The translations under genes were made by a program, and so were the position numbers. A stretch of DNA of 64,000 nt, taken from NCBI GenBank assembly GCA_015680685.1, contig MNCI01027477.1, positions 114,012-178,011 of the forward strand. The letters are read 5' to 3'. Numbering within the stretch: position 1 is the stretch's first letter; the number at the start of each line of letters is the position of its first letter. The notes under the pieces were generated by a model. The model saw nothing but the letters and a program-made list of their open reading frames with translations. It was not told the DNA's origin and made no database searches. This document shows, piece after piece, positions 23,002-33,655 of the stretch. This DNA is from Gnetum montanum. Lineage: Eukaryota; Streptophyta; Gnetopsida; Gnetales; Gnetaceae.

Positions 23002-26000
23002 ATGGGCAAGGGGAAGGAAGTGAAGGGCCAGGGCAAGAAGGGTCCCGACCTGACCTTTGTAGAAGAGACGGAGGCTATGCTGCATGGCCTGCCTAGGCCA
23101 AAGATCCCATCGTGGCCTGTGATGTCCCACAGGTAGGCTCTGATTCCTGCCTCTGTTGTTTCTGTGCTATTTTTTGTTTGTAGCGTAGACGGTCTCAGCG
23201 TATACACTAAGCATAGAAGGGTTTTCAGCATAAGGGTTTTCGGCGTATACGCCGAGCGTAACTGTGAAGCGTAGACAACTTTTATTGGCGAAATGTTTGT
23301 CAGCGTAATTTATTTATCATCGGCATAACTTCTGTTTACGGCGTATACGCTGTACGTGAATGGGTTCGGGTGTCAGCGTAAAGTAGATTGTTGTCAGCGT
23401 AGACGCTGAGCTGGCTAGCGTATACGCTGAGTTTTGAATTGCATTTTTACGCTAAGTGTTGGTCGGCGTATACGCTTTATATGTGGCGTATGCGCTGAGT
23501 TTAAGATGTTATTTTAGGCGACGTGTCAGTCTCGCAGGTGCATACGCTGGTTTATGCGGCGTATACGCTGAGTTTAAGAGTTAGAAAATTTTCAATTTTT
23601 GAGCGTTGATCCATAATGTGATTTTCATCTCTCGAGCTGTTTCTAAGCATGGCTAATTGATTGTAGCATCGCGATTGGTTGCAGGGACAGCAAACGTTTT
23701 CTTATTGTCGTTGAACTCATCGGGATATTGACGTGGGTTGGCCCCGTTGAAGATGGCGAGGTTCCCCCGGATCTGACTGTGAATGACGACGGGTTTTGGT
23801 TTCGGGGAGGCGCATGTGGGTTTCTGTCCTTCTTGTTGGACAACTTTGAGGTGGTCATCTGGTCAAACTTTGATGAGGTGACAGCACAGAGCGTGCTTGA
23901 AGAGATGCTGCCGAGGGCTGTGGAGGGTGTCATGGTTTTTATACAGGACATCAAAGAGGGGCCTTTTGTTAACGAAGATGGTACTACGCGCGGGCCCCGA
24001 GCCACACGCCCATTAACGCACGTGTGGGCATTATTGCCGCAAGGGCTGGATTATCTCAACAATACGTTGTTCATAGCTACCCGCACACATACATTATTCC
24101 AGAACCCTCCCAGCACGGTGTATCGAGTGGCCAGGTAGGCATGTTTCAGTTTACTGTTTCCTTTCATTATTCAATGCTCGCTTCTTGTTATGACCCATAT
24201 TTGCTTACAAGCCGAAGACTCACCCAGATGGGATACTCATTGAAGATGAAGGACTAGCCCTTGCTCGCACAGCTCTGGAAGCATTTATGATGGGCCCTAA
24301 CCTTCGTGGGACTGTGCTGAAGTAAACGAAGGGTTCGATGGTCCACTTTCACAAGTAGTTCTCCAGAGCGTTTGCGATGTGCAAGGCTCGTGGGTGGCTT
24401 CATGAAGACTGGACTGACAACGGGCCAATTTTCTCTCGTGATCTTGGCAGCACATCTAGATCTACCACCGATGGTAAATGATAACACTTCTTAGATATGT
24501 TAGTGGGTTCATCCAATTGCCTGGATTTACGCTGATNACTTTTTATGACGCTGAGTCCTGATGTTTCCATTGGGGAGATGATCAGGATTGTAGACTCCTT
24601 TAATGAGTCTGTCACATACTACAACACCCGGATTAAGGGTGTGAAGGTAGTTTTCTATCTGTCGCCCGAGTTCTTTTCGGACCTATTTGGCGTACTGGCA
24701 GATGGCTTGAATGTAGTATTAGACAGAACTCATAAAGAGCTCCAGATGATCCGGGAATTGGACTGGCTAGGCGTGGCAAAGGGTACCAAGGGGTTCCCGA
24801 TGCAGGGGAAAGCGAAGGTTGTAGAAGTGAACGAACTATATCCCCTATTCAAAGCATGGGTATTCCCCAAAACACTTTCCCAGATGAGGTTCCTTGGGGT
24901 TGAGGCTGTTCATGTGATGTGAACTGTTTTGGAAACAGGGATGCGATACAACTGGGCAAAATTTTTATTGGCGGGCATGCACAAAGAGATAGTGCGATTG
25001 CGCTCGAATGTCGAGGCGCAATCCCATTTCACCTTTGCATTTTTCACCGGTTCTCTTCGCCATTTTGCCGAGTTCTTGGTACTTCACGCAGATAACAAGT
25101 TTGTCTTGTGGGATTGGGGTCAACTATCCCGCCCGTGGATCCATCACCTGTATGACACAGCCAAATCCCAAGATGCACCCGAAGGTATCGATGAATCCGT
25201 TTCTGTTACTACGGGAGGATCATCTGGCAGTTCAATCCATACACATGATAGTGTGGGGTTGGAGCTAGATGAGCTGCCTTACACTGCTAGAAGGGCAGAA
25301 TGGGTCATCAGGGAAACCATCGGCTAGGCTAAAGCAAAGCTAAAGAGGCCTGAGTGCCTGGCTGAGGACGTTTCCGGTGTGAGCCAGCCACGCGTGAAGC
25401 GGATACGCTTCAAGATTCCTGGTGAGTGGAACTCACCTGCTTATTACTTTAGCATTTTTATTCTGTTTATAACTTTCACCTCAATCGCTTACGTGTCATT
25501 GATATATTTTTCCTTTGGCTTGATTTTTAAAACAGCAAGGAAACAGGCTTTAGAGACGATCACGGAGGAGGAGGAAACCAATATGGAGAAAAACAACGAG
25601 GAGGAGCATACATAAAAGAGTCAAGGTGGCGGGATGGAGGAGTTAAGGGAGAAAACCATAGGAACTAAGCCGTTGGATGACCAAGGCAGTGTCGACCAAA
25701 TGTTCCGTAGTTTTCTTCAAGGAGATTTGGATTTAGGCACTCCCCCAGGGGATGACAAAGGGCACGGTACGTTTTTCCTTTTATCTTGTTTTGATTTCTC
25801 CTGTCAGTTGTCCTTTTTGTGGGTTATATTTTTGTTTATTTTTATGTGTTTTTTATTCTGTCCAGATGAAGGTAGCGAGACCAAAACGGTGCGCCTAGAC
25901 GTACCAATGAAGATGGTTCCTCTTGAGAAGACCACTGAGGTCAGTTCTTCTCGTACTCGTGAGCCACTTATTTGGTCAGAAATGCCAAGTAAGCTGGATT

Positions 26001-27113
26001 TTTTGGCTGGCATCGCGGAGGAAGTCATTGCACGGATCCAAGAAGCCCACCCTGATATAGGTATGAATCACCTAAAGCTTTAGAGCTTCGCATTTTGCTT
26101 GTATAGTTTTGACATTTGTATTTTTCGCATGGGTAGGTGCTAAACTAAGATGGGATCCCTCAAAAAGCGTTAGCATGGAAAGCCTCACCACATTCTCCCC
26201 CGCAGTGGAGCAGGTGCCAAGGCCTGTTTATGAGGGAGTTGCAGAAAGCCTTGCACACCATGCTAAGTCATTATGGACTTGCAGGCATTCCATTGAGCAG
26301 TTGTGGCTGCAAATATAAGCAAAAGAAAAGGAAGTCTCCGAATTGTCAGAGGAATGTGATGATTTAAAGGCTCGATATGAGTTCGCCACTGCTAAACTAA
26401 GTGGAGATCGCTCTTGGCGAACATCAGAGATTACATACACCAGGTATTGGAACCTTTTGAATCGTCATGCATCACTGACTCGGAGAATGGCAGAACGCAG
26501 AGCTCAAATTGATCTCCTGAACCTTAAGTGTCAAGATTGGAAGGCGTTTGCTTCTAAGGTTCATAAGTGGGGTCAGGACGAGAAGAATCATAAAAATTAC
26601 TACAAGAAGTTGCTAAAAGAGGTATCCATTGAAAAGCGCCAACTAGAAATGTTTGTAGAGGGTTTAGGTTTGCATTCGGCCTTCGATACTTTTGCACAAA
26701 ATACAACTGTGGAAATGGAGTCGCCTACAAGGGTGATCACAACTGCGTATGGGGAAGTGTCGGTTGGAAAATTTCCATTGAAATGTCCCACCTGGTCAGC
26801 TGTCGACAAAGGGAAGACTTTGGCAGACAATGACTTAGGCCTGGATGGGACGGACTGGGCCAGTGTTTCTGAGGATGAAATCCTTCGTCGGCTGGAGTTT
26901 AGCTTAGCGGGATCTCCTATGGTGAGTGTTTTGTTCTTATGGAGGTAATTTATTGGATAACGTTTAACATTTTGGCATTCGCTTATTCTTATGTTGGTTG
27001 TTTGTTCTCAGGATAAAGGTGGTGATGATGCTCAAGAGGTGGGCCCCAGTGGAGCAAGGGCCCTTGACGCTGGTGGATCTAGAGATGACGACCCTCCCGC
27101 CTCAGATGTTTAG
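23002..27113 (+). pseudogene. Antisense multi-exon gene between protease and RT of element 2
   Basis: Opposite to gag-pol. Exons joined by GT-AG introns that keep frame: 23002-23132, 23685-24134, about 24212-24473, about 24540-25421, 25536-25766, 25866-26060, 26137-26921, 27012-27113 (stop TAG). The exon 2/3 phase does not fit cleanly and the exon 4 start is obscured by an N at 24537. About 1,000 codons with roughly six in-frame stops, each one C-to-T change from Gln or Arg. Exon 1 is basic (MGKGKEVKGQGKKG). Exons 1-2 resemble an FCP1/NLI HAD-phosphatase fold lacking catalytic acids. Exon 4 has KGVKVVFYLSPEFFSDLFGV and GMRYNWAKFLLAG. Exon 7 is coiled-coil rich. The tail is acidic. No known family is assigned to exons 4-8. 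Its function in the element is unknown. Confidence 0.72.
24537..24537. other. Ambiguous base (N)
   Basis: A single N close to the expected acceptor of exon 4 of the antisense gene, so that splice site cannot be read. Confidence 0.99.
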
Positions 27114-27374
27114 TGTTTTGATTTTTGATTTTTTGTTGTTTTGTTGTTTGAGTCAGATTTATACGGAAAATGTGATTTGGAAATTCTGAAATGGATGAAA
27201 ATAGTTGAAACTTGTAATTGAACAATGTTGTATGTAAGAAATTTTTTTTTTTTTGTTGATTTTCAATTTGGTTGCACACACGACACAATGTTAAGATGTT
27301 TTTGGATTTGCATTTCTGTTTAAATGTAATGCACTGAAATAATGATAAATGGTACGTAAAAAGGAAGACAGGGT

Positions 27375-27665
27375 ATGCGCTAGTTTAAGGCCATTTCGGG
27401 CCTAATTTGCACTAGTTTAAAGCCATTTCGGGCCATTATGCGTAGTTTAAGGCCATTCCGGGCCCCATTGTAAACGAGCAATATTTTGGATAAAGCGGAT
27501 AAGTTTCTTGGTGGACCGAACATTTCTGATTGTGGCTAGTTTTATGTCATTGTGGACGTGATAGTTTAACGTCTTTCTAGACAAAGGGTGTTGTTTAATA
27601 ATGTTCTTGGCTCTATTATAGTTTAATGTCATTTCGGACTGTATGTAGTTTAACGTCATTTCAGA
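27375..27665 (-). repeat. PR-RT spacer hairpins of element 2 (protease side)
   Basis: Units include AGGCC/GGCCT at 27388-27403, two more GGCC units to about 27465, then GTC/GAC units near 27547, 27568, 27627 and 27655 (TTTATGTC then loop then GAC, TTTAACGTC then loop then GAC). In sense each hairpin is followed by TTAAACTA. The array mirrors that of element 1 at 7150-8145. Confidence 0.78.
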
Positions 27666-28660
27666 CGAAGGGTATTTTATTTTAATTGTTTTTTGATTTT
27701 CTTTATTTTTATGTCAGGGGGTGTATTAGCCGGTACGATTTTGTATTCTACGTCTCCTTCGTTGAGCACATTGAATGGCAATTCAGTCCAGGAGACGTCC
27801 GTTAGAATGTTTTCGGTATCAGTATTTTCAGGTGCTTCGGTGTCCGTCGTTGTTTCTGTGTTGGTTTCTTCATGAGGCGATGTGTGTGGAGTATTGGATG
27901 CGGGTGTTTCAGTTTTAGAAGACTCTTGTCCCATGTTCGAAGGTTTAACGCCTACCAGTTGTGATTTGTTTGTGTCATTTTGGCTAGGCTTGTCGAGTTC
28001 AATCTCAGAGCCTTGGTCCATGTCTGTGTGTGACGAAATGATGGGAGTGGCCGCTTTCCCATGTATGATGATTTCACTACCCTCATAGGGTAGGTGAATC
28101 TCCTGATGTATAGGGGACGAAACAGCTCTCAGTTGGGCCAACCAGGGTCTTCCTAATATTAGGTTGAACCCTGGCATCTCATCGACAACTAGGAAGTCAG
28201 CGGATGTGGGGAACTAGTCTCCAGCTATGAAATCTAAGGTTATCGTGCCTTTGACCAGTACACGTGACCCGCTGAATGACCTTAAACATGTTGTTGTGGT
28301 TGGTTTAATTAAGTCGGTAAGCCACAGTTGTTCAATGATGGGATATGGTACGACGTTTGTGGCCGCCCCATCGTCTACGTGGACTCTATGTATTTTGAAT
28401 TGGTTTATATGTATTGTTATGAACATAGGGACTGTTGTTATTTCCCCTATGTTCTTGTCCACTTTGATGTTGTCATCCTGGAAGCTCAAGGGTTTTCGGA
28501 ATGACCCCATGAGATGAGTACATGACAGCATGAATGGCAGGTTTACTCGAAGGCAAATCCTCGTTGACCAGTATGGACGTTAGCATGCGCACGAGAGCTT
28601 CCCGATGAGTTTGGGATGTTAAAACCAAGTCATACAAGCTTAAAGAAGTGTTCTTTTGCT
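27666..28660 (-). pseudogene. Element 2 retropepsin-like protease
   Basis: Read 28531-27677 in one minus frame with one stop near 28214. It has the active-site motif VDDGAATNVV, then LRSFSGSRVLVKGT, MPGFNLILGRPWLAQ and PIHQEIHLPYEG. A Thr/Glu-rich tail of about 100 residues ends IKKIKKQLK at the spacer. It is frameshifted relative to gag. It would cleave the Gag-Pol precursor. Confidence 0.82.
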
Positions 28661-31600
28661 TCAGCTCTTGGGTGACTTACATCAAGGCTGTTGCGAAATC
28701 CCTGCTGTTAGGAATGCTCTTGTTAGCAATGACTGGGTCCATTGGGCCCAATAGTTTTATTTTGTGTTTTGGTGGCCTATCATTCTTGCTCTGTGCTGTA
28801 GTTTTAAATGGTTCATATTGTTTTGATGGTTCACCCTGATTTCCTGAGTTTGGTTGATTGTTGGTTGACGACATGGGTATGGAATTAAGTGGAGTGCGTT
28901 TGGGTGGCCCCAGGGCCAACCGTTGGCGCTCTTTCTCCAAGCGTTCATGCGTAAGCCTATTAGCTAAGCGTTCTCACGTGTGGCGTGGAGGTGGAGCTGG
29001 TCTTGGAGCCTCAGATTACCTTGGATTGCGCACCACATATGGAGGTGGGCGGGATTGCGATTGGTCAATGGGAGGCGTTTGAGCCGAAGGCTAGCCGGGG
29101 ATCCTAATGACGTAGGGGTGAGGTTTGCCCTGCGCCTGTGTGGTGGAGGTTTGACAATTATTAGGACTTTCGGGTGTCCTAACGATGTACGGAATCGGTT
29201 TCAGTGGAGGTTGGGCCTCCGCTATTGCGACGGCTGGTGGTACTCGGACTACGAAAGGAGCAGTCCGAGTGTGAGGGGATAGTGGCTTTGAGGATGTAGG
29301 TACAGCTGAAGGTATGTGGATGACATAGGGCTGCTGTGGGGCGCATGGTGGTTGAGATGTGGGGGCAAACATAGTGGGAGGAACCTGCACTATGAATGGC
29401 CTATTAGGTGTTTCCTGTTTATGTTGGGGGTAGATGGTGTTGATGTTACGTGCCTCGGAATCGTCATCGAAGTAGATCATGCTAATCACATACGGGGCCT
29501 CTTTGGTGTTCAGGGGATCCTTATACATCCCCATAGGCTGATTCTGCGATTGGACCGGGTTAGCCTCATCAAAAGTGATTTGGCCGTTGTCGATCATCCG
29601 CTGGATATCCTGCTTCAGGGTGAAGCAGTAATCCGTTCCGTGCCCATTGCGTTGATGGTAATCGCAAAAACAATCCATCCTAAAGCCTTTGGGTATGGGC
29701 GGCTCATCTGGCATTGTTAAGCTTGGGTTCTGTACGAGTTGGCAGAACCGGTCATGTCTTTGGATGGCCGCTGGAGATAACTGCTTATGTTTCATCAGCC
29801 CAGCTTTCAGGAGCTAATCAAAGAGTTGGGACGGTTTCATCGGCAGAGAGGTGTATTGAGAGGGTTCTTTCCTCTCGAAATTGCGCATACGGTTTGTTGG
29901 GTTCTGTGATGATGATGACTCCGGGGCTGTTGTGGGAGTGGGTTTATAGTAGTTAGTAGGGGTTGCGGGTGATTTTTGTTGGTGGGTGATGTTCGTTTAT
30001 TGGGCTTCTGCTATCGCTGCTATAGTTGTCTTGGCCTTCTCTTTATCCTTTTTAGTATGTTGATTTTTGAAGGCCAAGTATGCCGGGTCATGGCTATTTT
30101 GAGCCGCTTCCTCTATGTTCTTGATCTGCGCAAATGCCTGGTTAAGATCACGCGCGTTAAGGTAATATAATTTGGACTTGAAGAAATTGTTGACAGCCCC
30201 CTTCAGAATTGTAAGTAGATAAGTTTGGGAGATTGGTTCATGTAGCTCGTTGAGAGCTGCACTCCATCTCTGAATAAACTTCTGTATAGGTTCAAGCGGT
30301 GCTTGCTTGACCTGTATGAGGTTGTCCAGCGTGGCCTCGAGTTTCAAGTTGTACTTGAACAGAGTCACAAATTGGCTTAAAAGATCCTTCAAGGAGAAGA
30401 TAGAGTTCCTGGGCAAGGCCCGGTACCAGTCGAGTGCCCTTCCCGCGAGGGACATGGGAAACACTCGTAGAATAGCATGAGGCCATGCCTGGAGCAATGC
30501 GCATTCTAGTCTAAATGTTATCAAATGGGTGTTGGGGTCCATCTCCCCATTATATTTGGTCAACGTCGGTAGGGACACGCCTTTGGGCAAGGTCAAAGGT
30601 GGGACAGAGGAGCTGATGGGGTCGTCGTTGTAGAAATCTACTACTTTCAACTCCCCGTCGGTGGCCGTTTTGAGGCGCTTTACCTCGTCAGTAAGTTCTT
30701 GCATTAATTTCTTGGCATCTACCCAGTCTTGGATGCTTGGTGATGCAGCAGCTTGAGGCTGTGGTATATTATACAAGTTAGATTATTGTATGGTGGGCTA
30801 AAAGGCCGAAAGCTGCACGGGTGGTGGTTGTGCTTGTGGAAAGGTTACGGTGGGCTGCACTAAGGATGGCACGTTGTATGGGAAATGTTGTTGTTGCTGC
30901 AGTTGGGGCTGTACCTGGCGAACATGGACTGGTCGAATGGTATGGTGTGGCATGTGGGTGTGAGAGGGTTGATGTGACGGGGCACCCATCGGTGGCCATT
31001 GCCCAATCACGTTATGCGAAGGGGCTCCTTCTTGGGTTACGGCCATCGAGGGGCCTGTGCGCGTTGGAAGGTGCGGGATGTAATGAGCAGATGTGGATGA
31101 CGGTATTACGTGTAGCATCCCTATCACTCGGGGTGGGAGCGTCACCCCCACGCCAGCGTGAAGGGGCGGTGCTTACAAGGACGAACCCACAGCTGCAGCA
31201 GGGATGATTGTGAGAGGAAAAGTGTTAGGTTGGGAATCGCTATGGCGAGGAATATGCACTAGCGCTGCTGTTTCAGGTGGTGGTGCTTGAGCCTGGGTGA
31301 ACCCAAGATGCTGGAGGGGCAGGATTTCCCCTGTGTCTGGATGAAAAATGGGGTTAGCCTGGGCTTGCGAGCTAAGAGTGTGGTAGGAGTCCTCGTGCTC
31401 GGATTGAGCGGCGAAGTCATCCTCCTCTTCTGGTTGGGGTTCTAGCGCATACCAATCCAATGTGTGGCTCCTTTGCAGGAGGAGTTGTGTGACGAGCTCC
31501 AAATACTGCTCCAGAATTGGGATTACATCATATGGGGAAGGGGTGAACTTGTGTCCTCCCCTATAAAAGAGTTCAAACTGCCTCTTTACTTCCATTTCAG

Positions 31601-31823
31601 CTCGATCAACAGCCAAGCCAGCTTGTATTTTATTACATATGAAATTATACTGGTCCTGGGTGATGATGTTGGAGGCTGGATCTCTCCCCTGTAACCTTAG
31701 TGACCGGCGGGGCCCTGCTGTAGGTTGCACCCCCGAGTGCTGTGCGACAGGCTGTTGGATGGCTGTGATGTCCATGGTGGCGGTGGTTTGAGTAGTGACA
31801 GCGTTGTTGTTTGCGGGGTTCAT
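28661..31823 (-). pseudogene. gag: Element 2 gag and linker (one frame, few stops)
   Basis: ATG at 31823 (MNPANNN). A single frame continues to about 28677 with four or five stops. Order: an N-terminal region with QDQYNFICNKIQ, a Gln/Pro-rich stretch (31150-30800), and the core Gag domain (30776-29997) with LTKYNGEMDPNTHL, RALDWYRALP, FKYNLKLEATLDNL and ILKGAVNNFFKSKLYYL. A zinc-knuckle-like CDYHQRNGHGTDYC is at about 29660. Then come repeats of a P-aromatic-V/I-V/I-x-V/I-P motif: RPFIVQVPP, QPYVIHIPS, APFVVRVPP, IPYIVRTPE, HPYVIRIPG (29410-29090). It then runs towards protease. Confidence 0.88.
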
Positions 31824-32458
31824 GATGTTGTGTCAGGGATATAAATCGGTCTGAAGATACGAAGTTAATGTGTTATGTAGCATAGAGCGTATACGCTTTA
31901 ATTGACAGCGTATGGTGACGGCGTATACAGCGTATGTAGCATATACGGTTAGCGTAGACGCTGGGGAGCGTATACAGCCTAAGAAGGATCACGGTGTAAA
32001 ATAGGACAGCGTAAACTAGGTGAGCGTAATATAGGAGAGTGTGTCACAACGTAAAGCAATGGCGTAAAAATGGTCACAGCGTAAAGCAGTTGAGCGTAAA
32101 ACAGGTCACAGCGTAAAGCAGTTGAGCGTAAAACAGGTCATAGCAAAAAGCAGTGGCGTAAAACAAGTGACAACGTAAAGCAGTTGAGCGTAAAACAGGA
32201 GCTAGCGTATAACAGGAGAGCGTAAAATAGGTCGTAGCGTCAAATAGGAGCTAGCGTAAAAGAAAGCAGCGTAGGAGTTTCTAAGCAGAGTTTTGAGGGC
32301 GTAAACAATGTACAGCGTCAACGCTAAACAGTTGCAAGCTGGGTTTTTAGATCGGGCCACGTAGACACTGAAGGGTTTCAGCAGGTAGCGGTTTGCAGTT
32401 AGCGATGTAAACGCTTGACAACGTAAACACTGGGGATTTGTAGGTAAGGGTTTTAGGA
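31824..32458 (-). repeat. Element 2 leader with TTACGC repeats
   Basis: A 5' untranslated leader between gag ATG and PBS. The plus strand reads as about 25 copies of (A)GCGTAAA or GCGTATA at short spacing, often as the pair CACAGCGTAAAGCAG and TTGAGCGTAAAACAGG. No ORF is seen. Confidence 0.8.
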
Positions 32459-32477
32459 GGCCCTCCTTCTAGCGCCA
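32459..32477 (-). other. Primer-binding site of element 2
   Basis: Sense TGGCGCTAGAAGGAGGGCC, five bases inside the end of the 5' LTR. Elements 3A and 3B carry the same site with one change (TGGCACTAG) and element 1 a collapsed version. The matching tRNA cannot be named from the sequence alone. Confidence 0.75.
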
Positions 32478-32482
32478 ATTTC

Positions 32483-33655
32483 TGTACCGCCTGAAATCGT
32501 CGGTCTCCGGCTGGAAGGAAAATAGAGACGGTGGGATCGTAGGACGAGAACAGAAGACCCTGCCTTCGCCTGAGGGTGAGCTGGAATGCACGAAAGTAGA
32601 GTACCTTGGGTGGTCTGCACGCAGATCAAACAAGGATTTTCCCGCACGTACGCAAAGTGCTATCCGCTGGGTTATGCGTAAACGATGTAGCGAGCGTAAA
32701 CAAAGCGTAAACAGCGTAAAACGAATGCGAACGGAGCGTGAATGTAAACGGAATGTGTGGGCCAAGTTGACGTAAAACTGCAAAATGTAAACAATCTTAT
32801 GCTGCAAATGTAAACAATGGTATTACAAAGTCAAAGTACAGTGCACCGGTCTAACGCAGTCGTGAGGGACACGAGGCGGACGAAAAGCCCCGGCGTATGC
32901 AGGAATGACTCGGCTGGTTCGCAAGGCAGGCGGAGCGTAGAGACTGTGTGTACGGTGTACAGGGCTCTCCAGCGTAAGAGGGTTTCAGCTCTCGTGCACA
33001 GCGTAAATGTTCTCTGGTGTGCTCCGGGATTTTACCAACCGACCCTCGTGTGAAGTGGGAAATCAGGGTTTTATATACAGGTTGTTACGCTAGACTCAGG
33101 TTAGGAGATACGTGGCACGTTGATCGGGTGCACACACTTTACAAAAATACAATATATTACATCTGTCGGGCGTATACGTCGTGTGAGGTGAGCGTATACG
33201 CTGGGCATATACGCTGAATGAGGCGGGCGTGTGAACTTGGGTGGAGATGCTGTGCTAGGCGTGTACACTGGGCGTATACGCTGAAGGATGTCCACTTGCT
33301 TCAATCCTTGCTCTTTGGTGTTATCTTCATGCTATCATTGAGACTTCATCGTCGGGCATGTGGATCTGTGGTGTCGAGCGTACAAGCAAGGCGTGTACAC
33401 CGGGCATGTGGGCCGGATGTCCACGCTGGGCGAATACGCTAGGGAGTATACGCTGGAAGTGTCAGGCGTGCATGCAGGGCGTATACGCTAGTACTGCTGG
33501 GCGTATATGCTGGGACTGCACACTTAGTGAAAATGAAGCTTTTTGACCTCCAAAGTTGCAATGTGTGATGCCAACTATAGCCATGATTGTCTGTGGGTCC
33601 CAAGGACCGGCTTTTTTCTTGGGAGGTACAGAGCTCAAAATTGTGTGGTGTTTCA
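32483..33655 (-). repeat. Element 2 5' LTR
   Basis: Runs from TGTACCGCC to GGTGTTTCA. The TATA-like TATATAAA is at 33077-33070. U3 (33090-33655) has GCGTATACGCT repeats as in the middle LTR but with more decay. Right flank is host 3' ORF sequence starting GTAGG. Confidence 0.9.

Larger units (their letters stand above)
15379..33655 (-). mobile_element. Element 2: Tat/Ogre-like Ty3/gypsy element, truncated tandem dimer
   Basis: Sense order (right to left): LTR 33655-32483, internal region 32482-17436, LTR 17435-16230, then a second copy of the leader and gag start 16229-15379 that stops abruptly in host sequence. The arrangement LTR-internal-LTR-partial internal is a dimer sharing the middle LTR. 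It was inserted into the host's 3' ORF. The left end is truncated, so no TSD can be shown (right flank GTAGG). Internal genes are gag, protease, RT/RNase H/second RNase H/integrase, plus an unusual antisense gene at 23002-27113. Confidence 0.88.

Noticed and set aside
22430-27665. A complete nested retrotransposon between protease and RT of element 2
   Set aside because: No LTR pair, PBS, PPT or TSD was found around 22516-27374. The content is a spliced antisense gene with U3-like motifs, so nested insertion is possible but unsupported.
28214-29795. Several 60-130-residue plus-strand ORFs over gag and protease of element 2
   Set aside because: Opposite-strand shadows of well-recognised gag/protease frames.
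15379-33655. A target-site duplication for element 2
   Set aside because: The right flank is GTAGG, but the left end is a truncated internal region in host sequence and no GTAGG is adjacent, so none can be claimed.
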